Part shown: piece after piece, positions 22,885 to 34,437 of the stretch
Numbering within the stretch: the stretch's first letter is position 1
How the letters are laid out: the number at the start of each line of letters is the position of its first letter
Assembly (NCBI RefSeq): GCF_947242115.1
Contig: NC_074711.1
Span: 37,126,001-37,190,000 of the forward strand
Origin: Biomphalaria glabrata
Lineage: Eukaryota > Mollusca > Gastropoda > Planorbidae
Direction of reading: 5' to 3'
DNA: 64,000 bases
Translations under genes and position numbers: made by a program
Notes under the pieces: model-generated
What the model was told of the DNA's origin: nothing
What the model saw: only the letters and a program-made list of their open reading frames with translations
The model's database searches: none

Positions 22885-25800
22885 CTAGTTTTGTTTTACA
22901 GTCATACTACTGATTTGAAGGTTCTCTTCTTCTGTTTTCATTGCAGTTTTTGCGGTCTTTCTCAGCAGACTCCAGTGGTGCTCACTGGCAAAGCCAAATT
23001 CTTTACAGCTATGTAAATGTGGGTTACAGGTAGGGTACATACCAGTGATGTAATTGGCCAGGCTGTGATTGAATGGCATATTCACAGATTTTAAAGCTTG
23101 CTTTGTTCCCAGCATGTCGCTGTACAAAGAATCTGGAAAACGCCAGCGGTTTGTAACACCTGTTTGAGATCGCATTCTATGCCGAGGTAAAACCTGGAAC
23201 TGTAATTAGAAAAATGATTAACAGGCTGGTCCAATAGTTATAAGTAAGAAAAAAAGGGAGTGGTCCATGGCAAAAATTACGGAGAAGTCTCAGGGGAAAT
23301 GACCCTCGAGCACGGCCTCCCCCAGGGCTCCGTCCTGTCATGCACCCTTTTCACGGCCTTCATAAATGACCTACCGGCTCAGCTAAAATGCCAAAAAGCT
23401 GCTATATGCTGATGATATTGTCCTTTGGAAATCCGGAAGGAGCGCAACCTCTATACAAAAAGTGTTACAAGAAGATCTCCATACGCTCTGCTCATACACA
23501 CAAAAAAGGAGGCTAGAAATAAACACCTCCAAGACGGTCTATTCTCTGTTCACACTCGGGACTGGCATTCTCGGGCAACCTTTTCGGCTCTCCCTCAACG
23601 GAGTGGCTCTCAGCATGGAAAAAGCTACCCAAGTACCTTGGTGTAACTTTAGATCACAAACTAAAAATGTGTGAGCACATTCAGGATGTTGTAAGAAAGG
23701 CCTCAGGGAAACTTTGCATTGTGCGGAAGCTGGCAACCAGAGCAGACATGCTCCGATCCCTGTATTTAGGAGCAGTCCGATCACAGATAGACTACAGCCT
23801 ACCTGTGCAAATTTATGGCTCTAGGACTGCTCTTGAACAACTTGATAAAATACAGTCCCAAGCACTAAGATTTGTCTGTGGAACCTTTAGGACAAGTCCA
23901 GTAAATGCGGCTGAAATAATGGCTAATATAGGTCCACTAAACCTTAGGAGGGAAAGGTCTGTACTGACCTGCTATGAGCAGTATAAAAGGCTGGATGAAT
24001 ACCTCCCAGCTAGAAAACTAGTGGATGGTTGGAGATGCAGAAGACGTATCCAGATGCAGTCTTTTATGCATCATGCCACTAGACTATCTGATGAAGCTGG
24101 CCACTAATCGACAAAACATTCAACGCTTTCATCCCCTTCCCCCTTGGTGTCGCCAAACGACCCCAGACATATGCTTGAAATTAGTAGACCCTAATGCCAC
24201 TAAGCAAAGTCGTTCATCTAACGACCTTCAAATCCTAGCTCTGGAGAAAATTAATACCTTCAAGCCCAGTGCTATTTTTGCATACACTGATGGGTCGGCA
24301 TCAATAGATTCTGGAAGAGCAGGCTATGGAGCCTACATCGACTTTCTTGGCTCTTACACAGTCAAAATCTTTGGACCATGTAGTAGTGTTTGCAGTTTTG
24401 ATGCGGAGAGCATGGCAGTCTGTGAAGCCTTAGAAGTCATTGAATCTCAACACTGTCGTCATGGCTTCACATAACATTAAACGCTATGGCACCCCTGTAA
24501 TAATGCAGTGGGTACAGAGTCACATAGGTGTGACTAGCAACACAATTGCAGACTCTTTGGCCCACAAGGGAGGGCAAATTCCACACACTGATCAGGCTGA
24601 AAGCTTTCATCAAGCCCTGGCTATAATACAAAAAACAGAAATGGAAAAGTGGTTTGAGTGCTGGGACAAGTCCCAAAAAGCCAGTGGAGTCTGGGAGCGC
24701 ATGAGGCGCCCTGACCGCACTTCCCCATGGTGGAGGCTGTCCAGGCCTGAGCAAGCTATTATAGCACAGTGCAGGACAGGCCACTGTCCTGTTGGCTCAT
24801 ATTTCTCGCGGCTATGGCCAAATTTTGATTCATGGTGCCCCCGCTGCGGAGAAGAAGAGGAAACAGTGCCTCATATTCTGTTTGACTGCCCCAGACTTGC
24901 TGATCTCTGTCTCGACAGGTCTGGGAAACCCAAAATTCTCGACCTGTATGGTGACATCTATGCACTACGCAAGACGGCAGGGTTTCTGTCCAGGGCTTTT
25001 GCAAGAGAGGATTTGAGCCTCTCAAGCCCTCACTCTAATGGAGTTTGATGATGATGATGATGGCAAAATATAGCCTGGGAACAAATCAACAGGCGTAGCA
25101 GGTGGGTAATGCTAATATAATAATAATTTTAACAGCTCCTATTAATGGTCTAGCAACTGTTACTAAAAAGTTTATCATCTTGCAATAAATGTTCAGTAAT
25201 TAAACTATTAAGACATAAATAGCTTGAAGATTTAGTGTTGTAGCTTATTATATGTTGTTTAATGTCATGTTTATTTATCAAACTATAATCAGTAATGTAT
25301 GACTAAAAAAAATAAACATTAAAAATAGTTTTATTTTAAAAAAAGACAATACCTCCTTTCCTATATAGAATTTATAGAGCGATTATTTTTCTTTGAATGA
25401 GTAATGAAGGTTAGATTAAAAAAAATGGAACCTTTTTTTTACAACACCAATTCCCCCCCACTCCCCCAATGACATAGGCCTTTAGATCTAGTGAAGACAA
25501 TGTGAAAAATGTTTTTGAGCATATTAATTTATTAAACTTTTGAATGAATAAAGCCTATTATAAGCAGGAATAGCTCGTTCGTACAAGATAAATATTTTTT
25601 CTTTCTCAAGCCAAATTTAAATTTCTTTCTTTCTTTTTTTTTTTTTTTTTTTTACTTTGAAAAATTGTAATAGTCAAACTAGAATTTTTTCCAGTGTGGC
25701 CAACAAGCTAGTAATTCTTTTCCCAAAGATATACTGCAACTGTCAAATTTCTAGAAAATCCACCCAGGTTCTACAGACCTACCCTGAAATTTCCACAAAA

Positions 25801-28800
25801 GTACACGTTGAACAGGTATTCTAAAAAAACGTCTATATGTGTTCATCTGTTCTCTCCTTTCTCACTTTTCTATGGAATTTATTTTTAAAAAATCATATAT
25901 AGCAAGAAATATTATCTGTGACTTCATAAACAATTAATTTGTAGATTGTCACAATACGGAGGAGCAAAAGTTTTATACTGGCAAAGACCAAAAGGCAGGT
26001 GACACAAAATATGATGGATTGATGATATGGAGGCAGATTGAGAACAGCTCGGAGTTCGGGTGTATAGGTGAGTGGCAGGCCAGAGCCCTTTATATTGCGC
26101 CACTGGGATAGATGGATATGGATTTTAAAAAATAATATAGATAGATGATCAGATCCACACACACACACAGATAGATCTAAATAAAAATACCTTTTCTGGA
26201 TTTTTAGCATCAATCACTACTCCAACCAGAGCTTTGTAAGGGGCATCCTGTACATATCTAAACAAATATTTTAAAACTATTAAATTATGTAATTTTATAA
26301 AAAAATGTTTTTAAAGATATTTACAATGAAGATATTATATTATTATATGTTAAATTATGCTCTATACTAGAATTTACTAGATCTAGAGAATAAGAATAGA
26401 ATAGTCGTAGAATTATAATATATAGATTAATAATAATAAAATAATTATTATATTTTATATATTAAAAAAATGATTAGATTAGATTTATTAGGCACTTCAA
26501 CAAAAAAATTTGTTTTGATCATATTGTTTTGTAATTGATATCATTAAATAGAGCTTGGTGTCCCATTTACAAAAATATCAAATTTATGTTTCTATGATAA
26601 GTAGAAGCAAAGTTATGATTTTTTTTGTATTTATTTTTTTTTCCTTCTTTGGCTTTGTATTCAATAAAAAATTTTGGTACCCGAAAAATGACTTTTTGTT
26701 ATTAAAGCATGCATATCTTTCTTATTATTCAATATTTTTGGTTCAAATTTTCAGAAGACTTTATGTATGTTATTTAAAACGTAATACTACCCCAATCTTT
26801 CAATCTAAACCGATTTTTCATACTTTTCCAGCAGGGCGAAGCTGAAAATAGAGACGACAAATTTGGTCGAAATTTGACTTAATTAATGCACAACTTTTTT
26901 ATTTGTCAATATTTCCATTTCAAATTTTCAGGAGACTTTACATGTTCTTTATATCATTTTATAACCCCCAAATCTTTCATCTAAATCTATTTTTTACACT
27001 TTTACAGCCGGGCGAAGCTGAAAATAGAGACGACAAATTTGGTCGAAATTTGACTTAATTAATGCACAACTTTTTTATTTGTCAATATTTCCATTTCAAA
27101 TTTTCAGGAGACTTTACATGTTCTTTATATCATTTTATAACGCCCAAATCTTTCATCTAAATCTATTTTTTACACTTTTACAGCCGGGCGAAGCTGAAAA
27201 TAGAGACGACAAATTTGGTCGAAATTTGACTTAATTCATGCACAACTTTTTTATTTGTCAATATTTCTATTTCAAATTTTCAGGAGACTTTACATGTTCT
27301 ATATATCATTTTTTAACCCCCAAATCTTTCATCTAAATCTATTTTTTATACTTTTACAGCCAGACGAAGCTAAAAATAGAACCGACAAATTTGGTCGGAA
27401 TTTGACTTATTTAAGCACAACTTTTTTTATTTATTAATATTACCATTTCAAATTTTCAAGAAACTTTAAACATGTTATTTGCTACAAAAATAAATAATAA
27501 TTTTAAAGAAAAAAAGCAATTCAAAATTGTGACATTTATTTTTAAAAATTGTACTATGGGAACAGCTAGATTTTTTTCAAATATTGACGAGAACTTGTTT
27601 TTATTTCTTAATATTTAATCATAAAATTAAAAGGAGACTTTAAACAGCTGGAGTATGAAAAAGTTATCTTTAAAAAACATTTTTAAAATATTGACCTTTT
27701 TTTTTATTTAAAAAAAAATGCAGATGTAAAATTACAAAATATTTGGATATTTGGGGGGGGGGGGGGGCGAGGCAAGAGGCAATAGAAATCAATACAGCTA
27801 GTCAAATTGCCAAGATTAGATATCAGAATGTCTCTTTTATAAAGTTTAAAATATACTGAGTCTATATATATATATATTATATATACAGACATAATCTAAA
27901 CAAACTTATAATATAACATCTAAATTATCTAATTTATAATATATATTGAAAAGCTGTTTTAGTTTTTAGGCTATTTCTCAGATTTTCTCCCATTAAATTT
28001 CACATAAAAAAATAGATCTAAATTTAGATTCTAGAACTAGAAACTAGTATTAGTTTATTAAGACAATTAAGTATAGACTAGACTAGTATATATCAAATCA
28101 ATTAAAGATCTATCTATCTTATCTAATTCTTATTCTAGATTTCATTCTAAGCATCTCTGTTCCTATTCTAGAAAATAGATCTAAGTCTAAGCCTAAATCT
28201 AATTCTAAGTATTAGACCTAGATCTACACTCTAGTGTATGATTAAAACAATAATTTGATTTTTCTACATTATCTGTTGCTTCTCTAGATCTATTACTAAC
28301 TAAATCTAGATCTACATTAATACGAGTTTTTTTGCTTCATTATCTATATTAATAAACAAGGAAACTTCGTTTTTATTATATTTTATAAGTATTTTATTAC
28401 TACTTCCGGTAGAATTGATAGCAAAATGGCTACTTTCGATTTGGTGGTCATTTTGGCATTCATATACCAAGAGTGCCATCCAAAATAGCTTTATAATCAC
28501 ACGTGATTCTTATGTAGATATGGATACTACAAATTACTAACCAATATAAATAATTACAAAACAAAAATAAAAAAGTAATCATATCTGGAACACACCCTAA
28601 TTTTGGAATCTTAAAAAAAAACGATCTAATAAACCAATCCCGTCAAATTTGGTATCAAAAGAATCGCCATTTTCTCCCCGACAAAATGATACTCTAATCT
28701 AGAAGATCGGTTCAAAAATAATGACGTTTTACGCACTTTTCCGACGGTAACCGGGGACGCGACCGAAACCATGAGGACCAGAATTTAAACACACTTCCGG

Positions 28801-29034
28801 CGTACAAAAATAGCGATGTTGAAGTACCTAGATTTATTATTAGAATCATCTAGATCTAGACTAATTGTGTAAATACTCTCTAGTCCTATACTTTAATAAT
28901 TTAAAAATTGTTTGATATAACCAGGAGTAGCTTAATTAACATTACCTAGAATAAGCTAAAAACAAAGAGGGTGGTTTTGGTGGTAAAGATGGTAAATTAG
29001 AATAGTCCGCAAACTTTTTTGTATCCTCCGCCAT
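22885..29034 (-). CDS. Complete three-exon gene for an unrecognised 156-residue protein
   Basis: Exon 1 (29034-28946) opens with ATG (MAEDTKKFADYSNLPSLPPK) and ends AG|GTAATG. Exon 2 (26257-26191) completes that Arg codon and reads YVQDAPYKALVGVVIDAKN. Exon 3 (23199-22885) follows an ATTACAG acceptor, reads VLPRHRMRSQTGVTNRWRFP and continues to TAG after MTVKQN. All splice phases agree. The protein is soluble and basic, without a signal peptide or membrane segment. It is rich in aromatic, proline and His/Cys residues (GMYPTCNPHLHSCKEFGFAS), and short proline-spaced patches of this kind recall small ciliary or sperm microtubule-associated proteins. That is only an impression; I cannot name the family. 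Exon 3 also contains a weaker GT (CAAATCA|GTAGTA) that would match the phase of the next BTBD16-like exon, so a joined transcript is possible. A LINE and a 176-bp array occupy its introns. Confidence 0.72.
23276..25059 (+). mobile_element. 5'-truncated I-like LINE with RT and RNase H domains
   Basis: The copy starts inside the reverse transcriptase: GLPQGSVLSCTLF near 23.31 kb, then YADDIVLW after a frame change. It continues with YLGVTLDHKLKMCEHI and the thumb region (QIDYSLPVQIYGSRTALEQL). A ribonuclease H domain follows (AYTDGSASIDSGRAGYGA, AESMAVCEALEVI, MQWVQSHIGVTSNTIADSLA), then a CCHC-like end (CPRCGEEEETVPHILFDC). About 25-30 residues between ALEVIES and the HNIKRYGTPV segment, where the second catalytic Asp should lie, are missing. 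It ends in (GAT)n, and ATGGCAAAA flanks both sides (23267-23275, 25060-25068) as target duplication. Several frameshifts make it non-functional. Such an RT-RNase H order fits the I/Nimb/Ingi group. It lies in the second intron of the 156-residue gene, antisense to it. Confidence 0.9.
26720..27490. repeat. 176-bp tandem array, about 4.3 copies
   Basis: The GCGAAGCT-type anchor occurs at 26836, 27012, 27188 and 27364, a spacing of exactly 176 bp each time. Units contain GACGACAAATTTGGTCGAAA and CAGGAGACTTTACATGTTC. The two central copies are nearly identical, while the outer ones drift. Traces of a further decayed unit (GGAGACTTTAAACAG) reach about 27650. It lies in the first intron of the 156-residue gene. 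Open frames across it are not genes. Confidence 0.9.
28010..28330. repeat. TCTAGATC-rich simple tract
   Basis: Permutations of TAGATCTA and CTAGATCT recur many times with A+T spacers, in the first intron of the 156-residue gene. A similar tract precedes the HYKK-like gene near 60.05-60.19 kb. It is likely a degenerate microsatellite. Confidence 0.5.
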
Positions 29035-29892
29035 TTTGTTACTAGTACACAATTTTTATCTTCCCTTCCAGCAAATCCATATTTTTTATATTTTCATATA
29101 TTTAATGTATCATTTTTAATTTTATACAAGTATAAAATGTTAAATAATTTCAATATAGGTCTATATAATATAAGAAATCTTATTCATTTAATCTAAGTAG
29201 TCCAATATTATTTTACAAATCATTAATTTGAAGGACCAATTAGATCTACTTTTAATATCAACATATAATGATACAACGTTTGACACAAAAGTTGCGTTGC
29301 TAGGGAAAGCCACGTTACACATACCTATATAATCTATATTATTTACAATCCTTGCCTACTTCGAACCAGTAACCAGTTGACATCCTAAGTTGATATTAGA
29401 CTTCGCTGGGAGAGGGGTTTGAGTAGGAAGACGACAGAAGAATTGCAGTTGAAAGTTACAGAAAAAGGAGAATATTTTTTTTTGTATTTGTGTGAATAAA
29501 AGTAAAACCGTTTATGCTGCGTCAGTGTTATAGTTCGTGCTGAATTTAGGACCTGCATTATATAGGCAACACAAGAACGAGCTTAGACCCCCCCCCCTTT
29601 TTACCTTTTTTTCTTTCATAAATTGACTATAAAGAATATTGTGTGTTTTAATTACAACTTTTGTACGAAAGTTTTATACATGTTTTTTTTAAGGTGTCCC
29701 ACCAAATCAAATAGGTATTATAGGCCCTATTCAGGGGCGGACTGGCTATATGGGCAAACGGGCAAATGCCCGGTGGGCCGGTACCAAATGGGCCGGTCTG
29801 GTCGCGACCAAAGAAAAAAAAAATTAAATGCAGACAACTTTAAAAAAAAGTGACAGCAACAAGACACAAAGACCCGAACACGTTATCTTCTT

Positions 29893-29931
<39 letters not shown>

Positions 29932-30784
29932 TTATTACAATTAATTTTGTTTGAAATTCAACAAGAACAAATTTTGAGAATTACACTATACACTGTACGT
30001 GTTATCATTTGTAAAACGTTAGATCGTACTTTCTGCTATGCACGAGCGGCATGGCCTTCAACACTACTTTGATGTCTTCAAGACTGTTTGGCCTGATCAT
30101 TTTGCTGGTCGGCATGGGCCTTTGATGGCACTCCTATTTTTGTTTAACTCCTTTCCTCACCCGTTTTTTTTTTATGGTTCCATTGAAAGTTAACGAAAAA
30201 GAGGGATGGGAGAGGTTAAGTTAGAAAACATTGATATAATGCGTCAAAAGGGGAGACAATTAGCTCGTTAACAAAACTTAATAGAAGTTAACTTAAACAC
30301 ATACACACAGCCACGAAATAGCAAACCACCCAACTTATTCATAGCTCAATACGGGTATAACCGTATAAAGTTTCAAGTTTCTGCGATTTGAAAAGAAAAA
30401 AGTAAATTTCTTGTTTATTTGTAATAACATAAATCTAAAAATACTACACTTAAGGCTTAAAAAAAAAATTATTTAATTAAAACATAAATCTAGATCGAAA
30501 TCAATGTTTACAACGTTTTGACTATATGATTAATGGCAAACTTATGCTTAGTATGAAGTCATTGATGATGAAAATTATTACAATAATTTATATAGCGCTG
30601 TCACATCCGATATTTAATGAAAGATTTAGAATCATTTATATTTTAAATAATATATTCATATACAAATCGCGTTTTTGAGAATGTACTAGGACGAAGCAAG
30701 AGCTTTTCACATTTAGAAGTACCTCTCTAACCGTTTTGCTTTCTCTTATCTTGTAAAGGAATATATATAGTTCGTCCATCGTAG

Positions 30785-31310
30785 TTCGATTATGACCACT
30801 TTGTCATCCAGGGGGCTGAGGGCTTTGCACTGGGGTTTTATGTCTCCTCGTGTGGCTGGTAAGACCTATGTGAGCCCGGAATGTTCGGCCGCACACTAGG
30901 CAGGTTATTCCAGCTGGAGCTAGTGTCATTGGCGTTGCTTTTCTTCTCCGGCGTTTTTCTTCTGCCAGCTTTGTTCTCTTTTCCTCAGCAACCTGTGCGC
31001 CAGTTTTCACAGCGCGATGTCATGATGCTCTGTCATGTGCCTCTGTCTCCCAGGTGGCTGGGTCTATGCTGAACCCCTTCAGAGAAGCTTTGAGGGTGTC
31101 CCTGAAGCGCTTTCTTTAAAAACCTTGCGAGCGCTTTCCTTCGCTTAGTTGGCCATACAAGAGTCGTTTAGGAATGCGGTGGTCTTCCATTCTGCATACA
31201 TGTCCTGCCCATCGCAGCTGGGACTGCATCAGGATTGTGTGGATGCTTTGCAGGCCCGCTCTTTGAAGGACTTCATTATCTGGTATTTTGTCTTGCCATT
31301 TGACATTTAG
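30785..31310 (-). mobile_element. 3'-end fragment of a LINE (family Z), nested in the hAT element
   Basis: Reversed, it translates to RT carboxyl-end blocks typical of molluscan 'craniofacial development protein 2-like' retrotransposons. These are LRWAGHVCRMEDHRIPKRLL with frame breaks, then ATPMTLAPAGITCLVCGRTF with a CxxC..HxxxxH zinc motif (CLVCGRTFRAHIGLTSHTRR) and the end VQSPQPPG. It is truncated at its 5' side and inactive. A related fragment lies at 54.0 kb. Confidence 0.8.
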
Positions 31311-31454
31311 TATTTTTCACAGACATGTCGTAGTAGTGATTCAGTTTCTTTGCATGTTAACTGTACACTATCAATGTTTCTGAGCCATAGAGCAATGTAG
31401 GGAGGACGACGGCTCGATAGACCCCTAGTTTTGTATTTGTGGTGATACCACTTT

Positions 31455-31605
31455 AAAGGAATGGGTTGCCTGAGTCAGCCAGGAAAACCAATGACTTAGC
31501 ATATTTTAAGTCACAGATCAACATGCATGACTAGACTGACACATGAAATGCGTAGGACCTAATTATTTTTATTTTTTTGAAGAAACGTCTGTAATCTATA
31601 AGTAA
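31455..31605 (+). mobile_element. LINE family Y 3'-end fragment, nested in the hAT element
   Basis: GAATGGGTTGCCTGAGTCAG, CCAATGACTTAGCATATTTT and GAAATGCGTAGGACCTAATT match the end of the LINE at 58.4-59.4 kb, followed by a GAAGAAACGTCTGTAATCTA-like tail. It is diverged and short. Confidence 0.7.
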
Positions 31606-32482
31606 TATCAAAAAGTTTGAAACTCATTAAGGCTGCTATTGTAGTGTTTATAGTTTTCAGACTACATACATGTATAAATAGAATACATTATGTAAGCCTA
31701 CGAAAGCATACATCCAGTTTTCGATGCGTTATCAAACTTTATATATTTTGAATAGAATTAGGCTTACACCTATGTTAAAACACATGGGCGTAGCCGAGAG
31801 GGGAGGAGTTCAAACCATCACTGGCCTCAGATCTCATTGTCTGAAAGGGAAACTTTACTTACTTCCCCATTGCAGTCAACTTAAGGAAACTACAGTCACC
31901 AAATTTCATGAGCGTAGCCAAAAGGGGTTTTATGGTTCCTCCCCCCCCCCACCTACAATACAAAAACTAAAGCATTTTACATTTTTCTACCAGTCGCTGG
32001 ACTCCACTGAATAGAAGATTTAGTTTTTGATTTTTTTAGCGGAAGAATAGCAGGCTAATTGCACTGTAGATACCTCAAAATATGCATTTTTTAAGACTTA
32101 AAATAACGTAAATAATGCTTGAATCCGGGGGCTTCGCCCCGTACCCCACTGGGGGAGCTTACAGCGCTCCCCCAGACTCCCTAGCTGTCCCTTGGCGGTG
32201 TATACTGCCTTTCACTAATTATAGGGAGTATTCTAGGGTAGAATAAACGTTTGAAAGAATGAAAGATAAGAATGTAATGAAGATTTATTACATATAGACA
32301 CACACTAATATATATATAAATTGCGGAGAGGTTTAAACCCCCCCCCCCACACACACACACACCGAAAATATATGACAATACATTTGTGGGCCGGTTTATA
32401 TGTAATGCCCGGGCCGGTTTTGATACCCAGTCCGCCCCTGGCCCTATTCATTAATTTCTCTCCTTCGCCTCTCTCTATCTCT

Positions 32483-32668
32483 CGGTTTCTCTCTTTGTAG
32501 GCCTATTTCTCATTGTCTGTTTGTCAGTTTCTCTCTTTGTAGGCCTATTTCTCATTGTCTGTTTGTCAGTTTCTCTCTTTGTAGGCCTATTTCTCATTGT
32601 CTGTTTGTCAGTTTCTCTCTTTGTAGGCCTATTTCTCATTGTCTGTTTGTCAGTTTCTCTCTTTGTTT
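32483..32668. repeat. 42-bp tandem array, about 4 copies, with TC-rich flank
   Basis: Units of GTAGGCCTATTTCTCATTGT followed by CTGTTTGTCAGTTTCTCTCT repeat at 42 bp and run into a CTCTCT simple tract to about 32735. Because 42 is a multiple of three, an open frame with a 14-residue repeat appears; it is not a gene. The array starts about 35 bases outside the hAT target duplication. Confidence 0.85.
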
Positions 32669-32699
32669 CTCAGTCCGTCTCCCATTCTCTCTCTTATTT

Positions 32700-32733
<34 letters not shown>

Positions 32734-32942
32734 GGGTTCATATTTATTTCTAGGCCTCTATCCTATTAACTACCTCACCTATACGAACACATGCTCATAA
32801 TATGTTTGTTTCGTACTTTTAGTTTAGAAATTAAAGAAGACATGTGAATGTATAAACTATTCAGTAATAATAATAATAATACCTTCAAAAAGGCCCTTAA
32901 CATTCCTAGGAACATTCTCGTTTCATGTCAGAGGGTGGTACT

Positions 32943-33000
32943 CAGGGGCGGACTTGGTGTCAAAATCGGCCCGTGCATTTCTATACAATGCGGCCCATAA
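32943..33000. repeat. Isolated hAT-type terminus
   Basis: CAGGGGCGGACTTGGTGTC closely resembles the terminus of the element at 29732. No matching inverted end was seen downstream, so this is a decayed or truncated relative. Confidence 0.45.
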
Positions 33001-34045
33001 ATTGTATACCATATGATGGGCATCCAATCATACCTGTTCTAAAAAGCATTGTGTAAAGTTTAGAAATGTATCTAAAGTATTTAGCTGTACAATAATTTAT
33101 TAGATGATTTTGAAACTATCTGATAAGCACTAAGATTACTAAATGAATAAGGTATAACACTTAGAATGATGAATTTCTTATTATGAAAAATTTCTGCTGC
33201 CATTAACATATACATTTACTTGTCATTCAAATTTCAAGCATTCAAAGCTGGTTCGGTCCTATTGTTGGACACGACTCGCTGTTATATCATCTATAAACTA
33301 GGTACAAAAGTAATAAAATTAAAAAGGAAAGCGAGATTATCGACGTCAGACAATGGACCTACCTTTGTCTTGATTTCTGCTAAGGATAGCTTCTAATTGG
33401 GAAGAGTGAAGACATTTTGTCACGCTTACAGTAACATCATTTTAGGGACAGATGATGATAAAAATAAAGAAAAAAAAAAGAAAAAAAAAAGGATAAAATA
33501 GGTCAGCACAATATATTGCAGTTTTAGTGATTTATTAATTAAAAATAAGTAAACAAAAATGTGTAAGAAAAATCCGCTACAGAGAATTGAACTCTAGTAC
33601 CTTTGTATAAAAAAAGCCAAAGCTCTACGCAAGTGCCACACGACAATCAACGTTAATGAAATTTGAGGTTGTTTAGGCATATACGCACTTTAAATTAAAT
33701 TTTATCTGAAAAATAAATATACAATTTTTAATTCAGTATTCTGTAAATATTGCTTGTAAATGTTGAATTTTATCTGAATGAAAACATTTTATAGGCCTAT
33801 GTTTTAAAACAATATTAGTAAAAAGAAAGAGCACATTTTATCTGTACATTATATTTGACCTTAAAAATTTTAAATTTATTTTCCTAGTACAACGACATAA
33901 AGAACTCTATAAGTGTTTTAATAAGAAAATTTAGCATTTTATTTGATAATAAATCTTTTTTTTTTTACAGAGAATAGTATAAATAACATAATATTACTAA
34001 GAGGATTTTCAAATTAATCGGTACAAACATTTACAAGAAAATATT

Positions 34046-34216
34046 TGGATGGCTGCCTGGTCGTGCGGTTTGCGCGCTGGACTGTCGTTCGGATTTATCG
34101 ACTGTCGAGGGTTCAAACCCTGCCCGCTCCCATCCCCCGTCGTCCTGCGGGAGGTTTGGACTAGGAAGTAAACTATCTTCAACTCTGAAGGAACATCCGA
34201 AACATGTAAAACATTT
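34046..34216 (+). mobile_element. tRNA-derived SINE, family A (best copy)
   Basis: The head GGCTGCCTGGTCGTGCGG carries an A-box-like stretch, and GGTTCAAACCC is a perfect B box about 55 bases later. The tail contains GTCCTGCGGGAGGTTTGGAC and GGAACATCCGAAACATG and ends AAAACATTTTACAAA. TACAAACATTTA occurs near both sides (34022 and 34217), a likely target duplication. It is the least diverged of four copies. Confidence 0.85.
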
Positions 34217-34437
34217 TACAAACATTTATAGTAAAATCATTATTACTTTTAATATTTGATTTATATAAATATAAAAAGTTCACGCATCTTGACTTTTCAT
34301 AAAATACATGACATTATTTTTGTTCGCAAGACCTATCACATGAACTCTTGCAGTGCAGAATTTAATTCATGGAAATTTTTAAAAAGATTGAATTGAAGCA
34401 TATGCTCTTCACGGCAGTTGGGAAGGCTATTAGTACA

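Larger units (their letters stand above)
29732..32440. mobile_element. hAT-type element (2709 bp) with 8-bp target duplication and nested LINE pieces
   Basis: The left end CAGGGGCGGACTGG is matched by the right end CCAGTCCGCCCCTG, a perfect 14-bp terminal inverted repeat. GCCCTATT flanks both sides exactly (29724-29731 and 32441-32448). Subterminal GGGCCGGT-type motifs occur at both ends. No transposase is visible. The interior instead holds fragments of two unrelated LINE families (30.78-31.30 kb reversed, 31.45-31.60 kb forward), a 38-T run and a hairpin-rich G+C patch near 32.12-32.20 kb. It is a non-autonomous element that has collected insertions or was built from them. Confidence 0.9.

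Noticed and set aside
32521-32769. Open frame with a perfect 14-residue repeat (VGLFLIVCLSVSLF type)
   Set aside because: The 42-bp DNA tandem repeat forces a periodic frame; there is no start context, splice structure or family resemblance.
34046-34130. Possible functional tRNA gene (A and B boxes present)
   Set aside because: The sequence does not fold into a complete cloverleaf and has a family-specific body and tail shared with three other loci; it is a SINE head.
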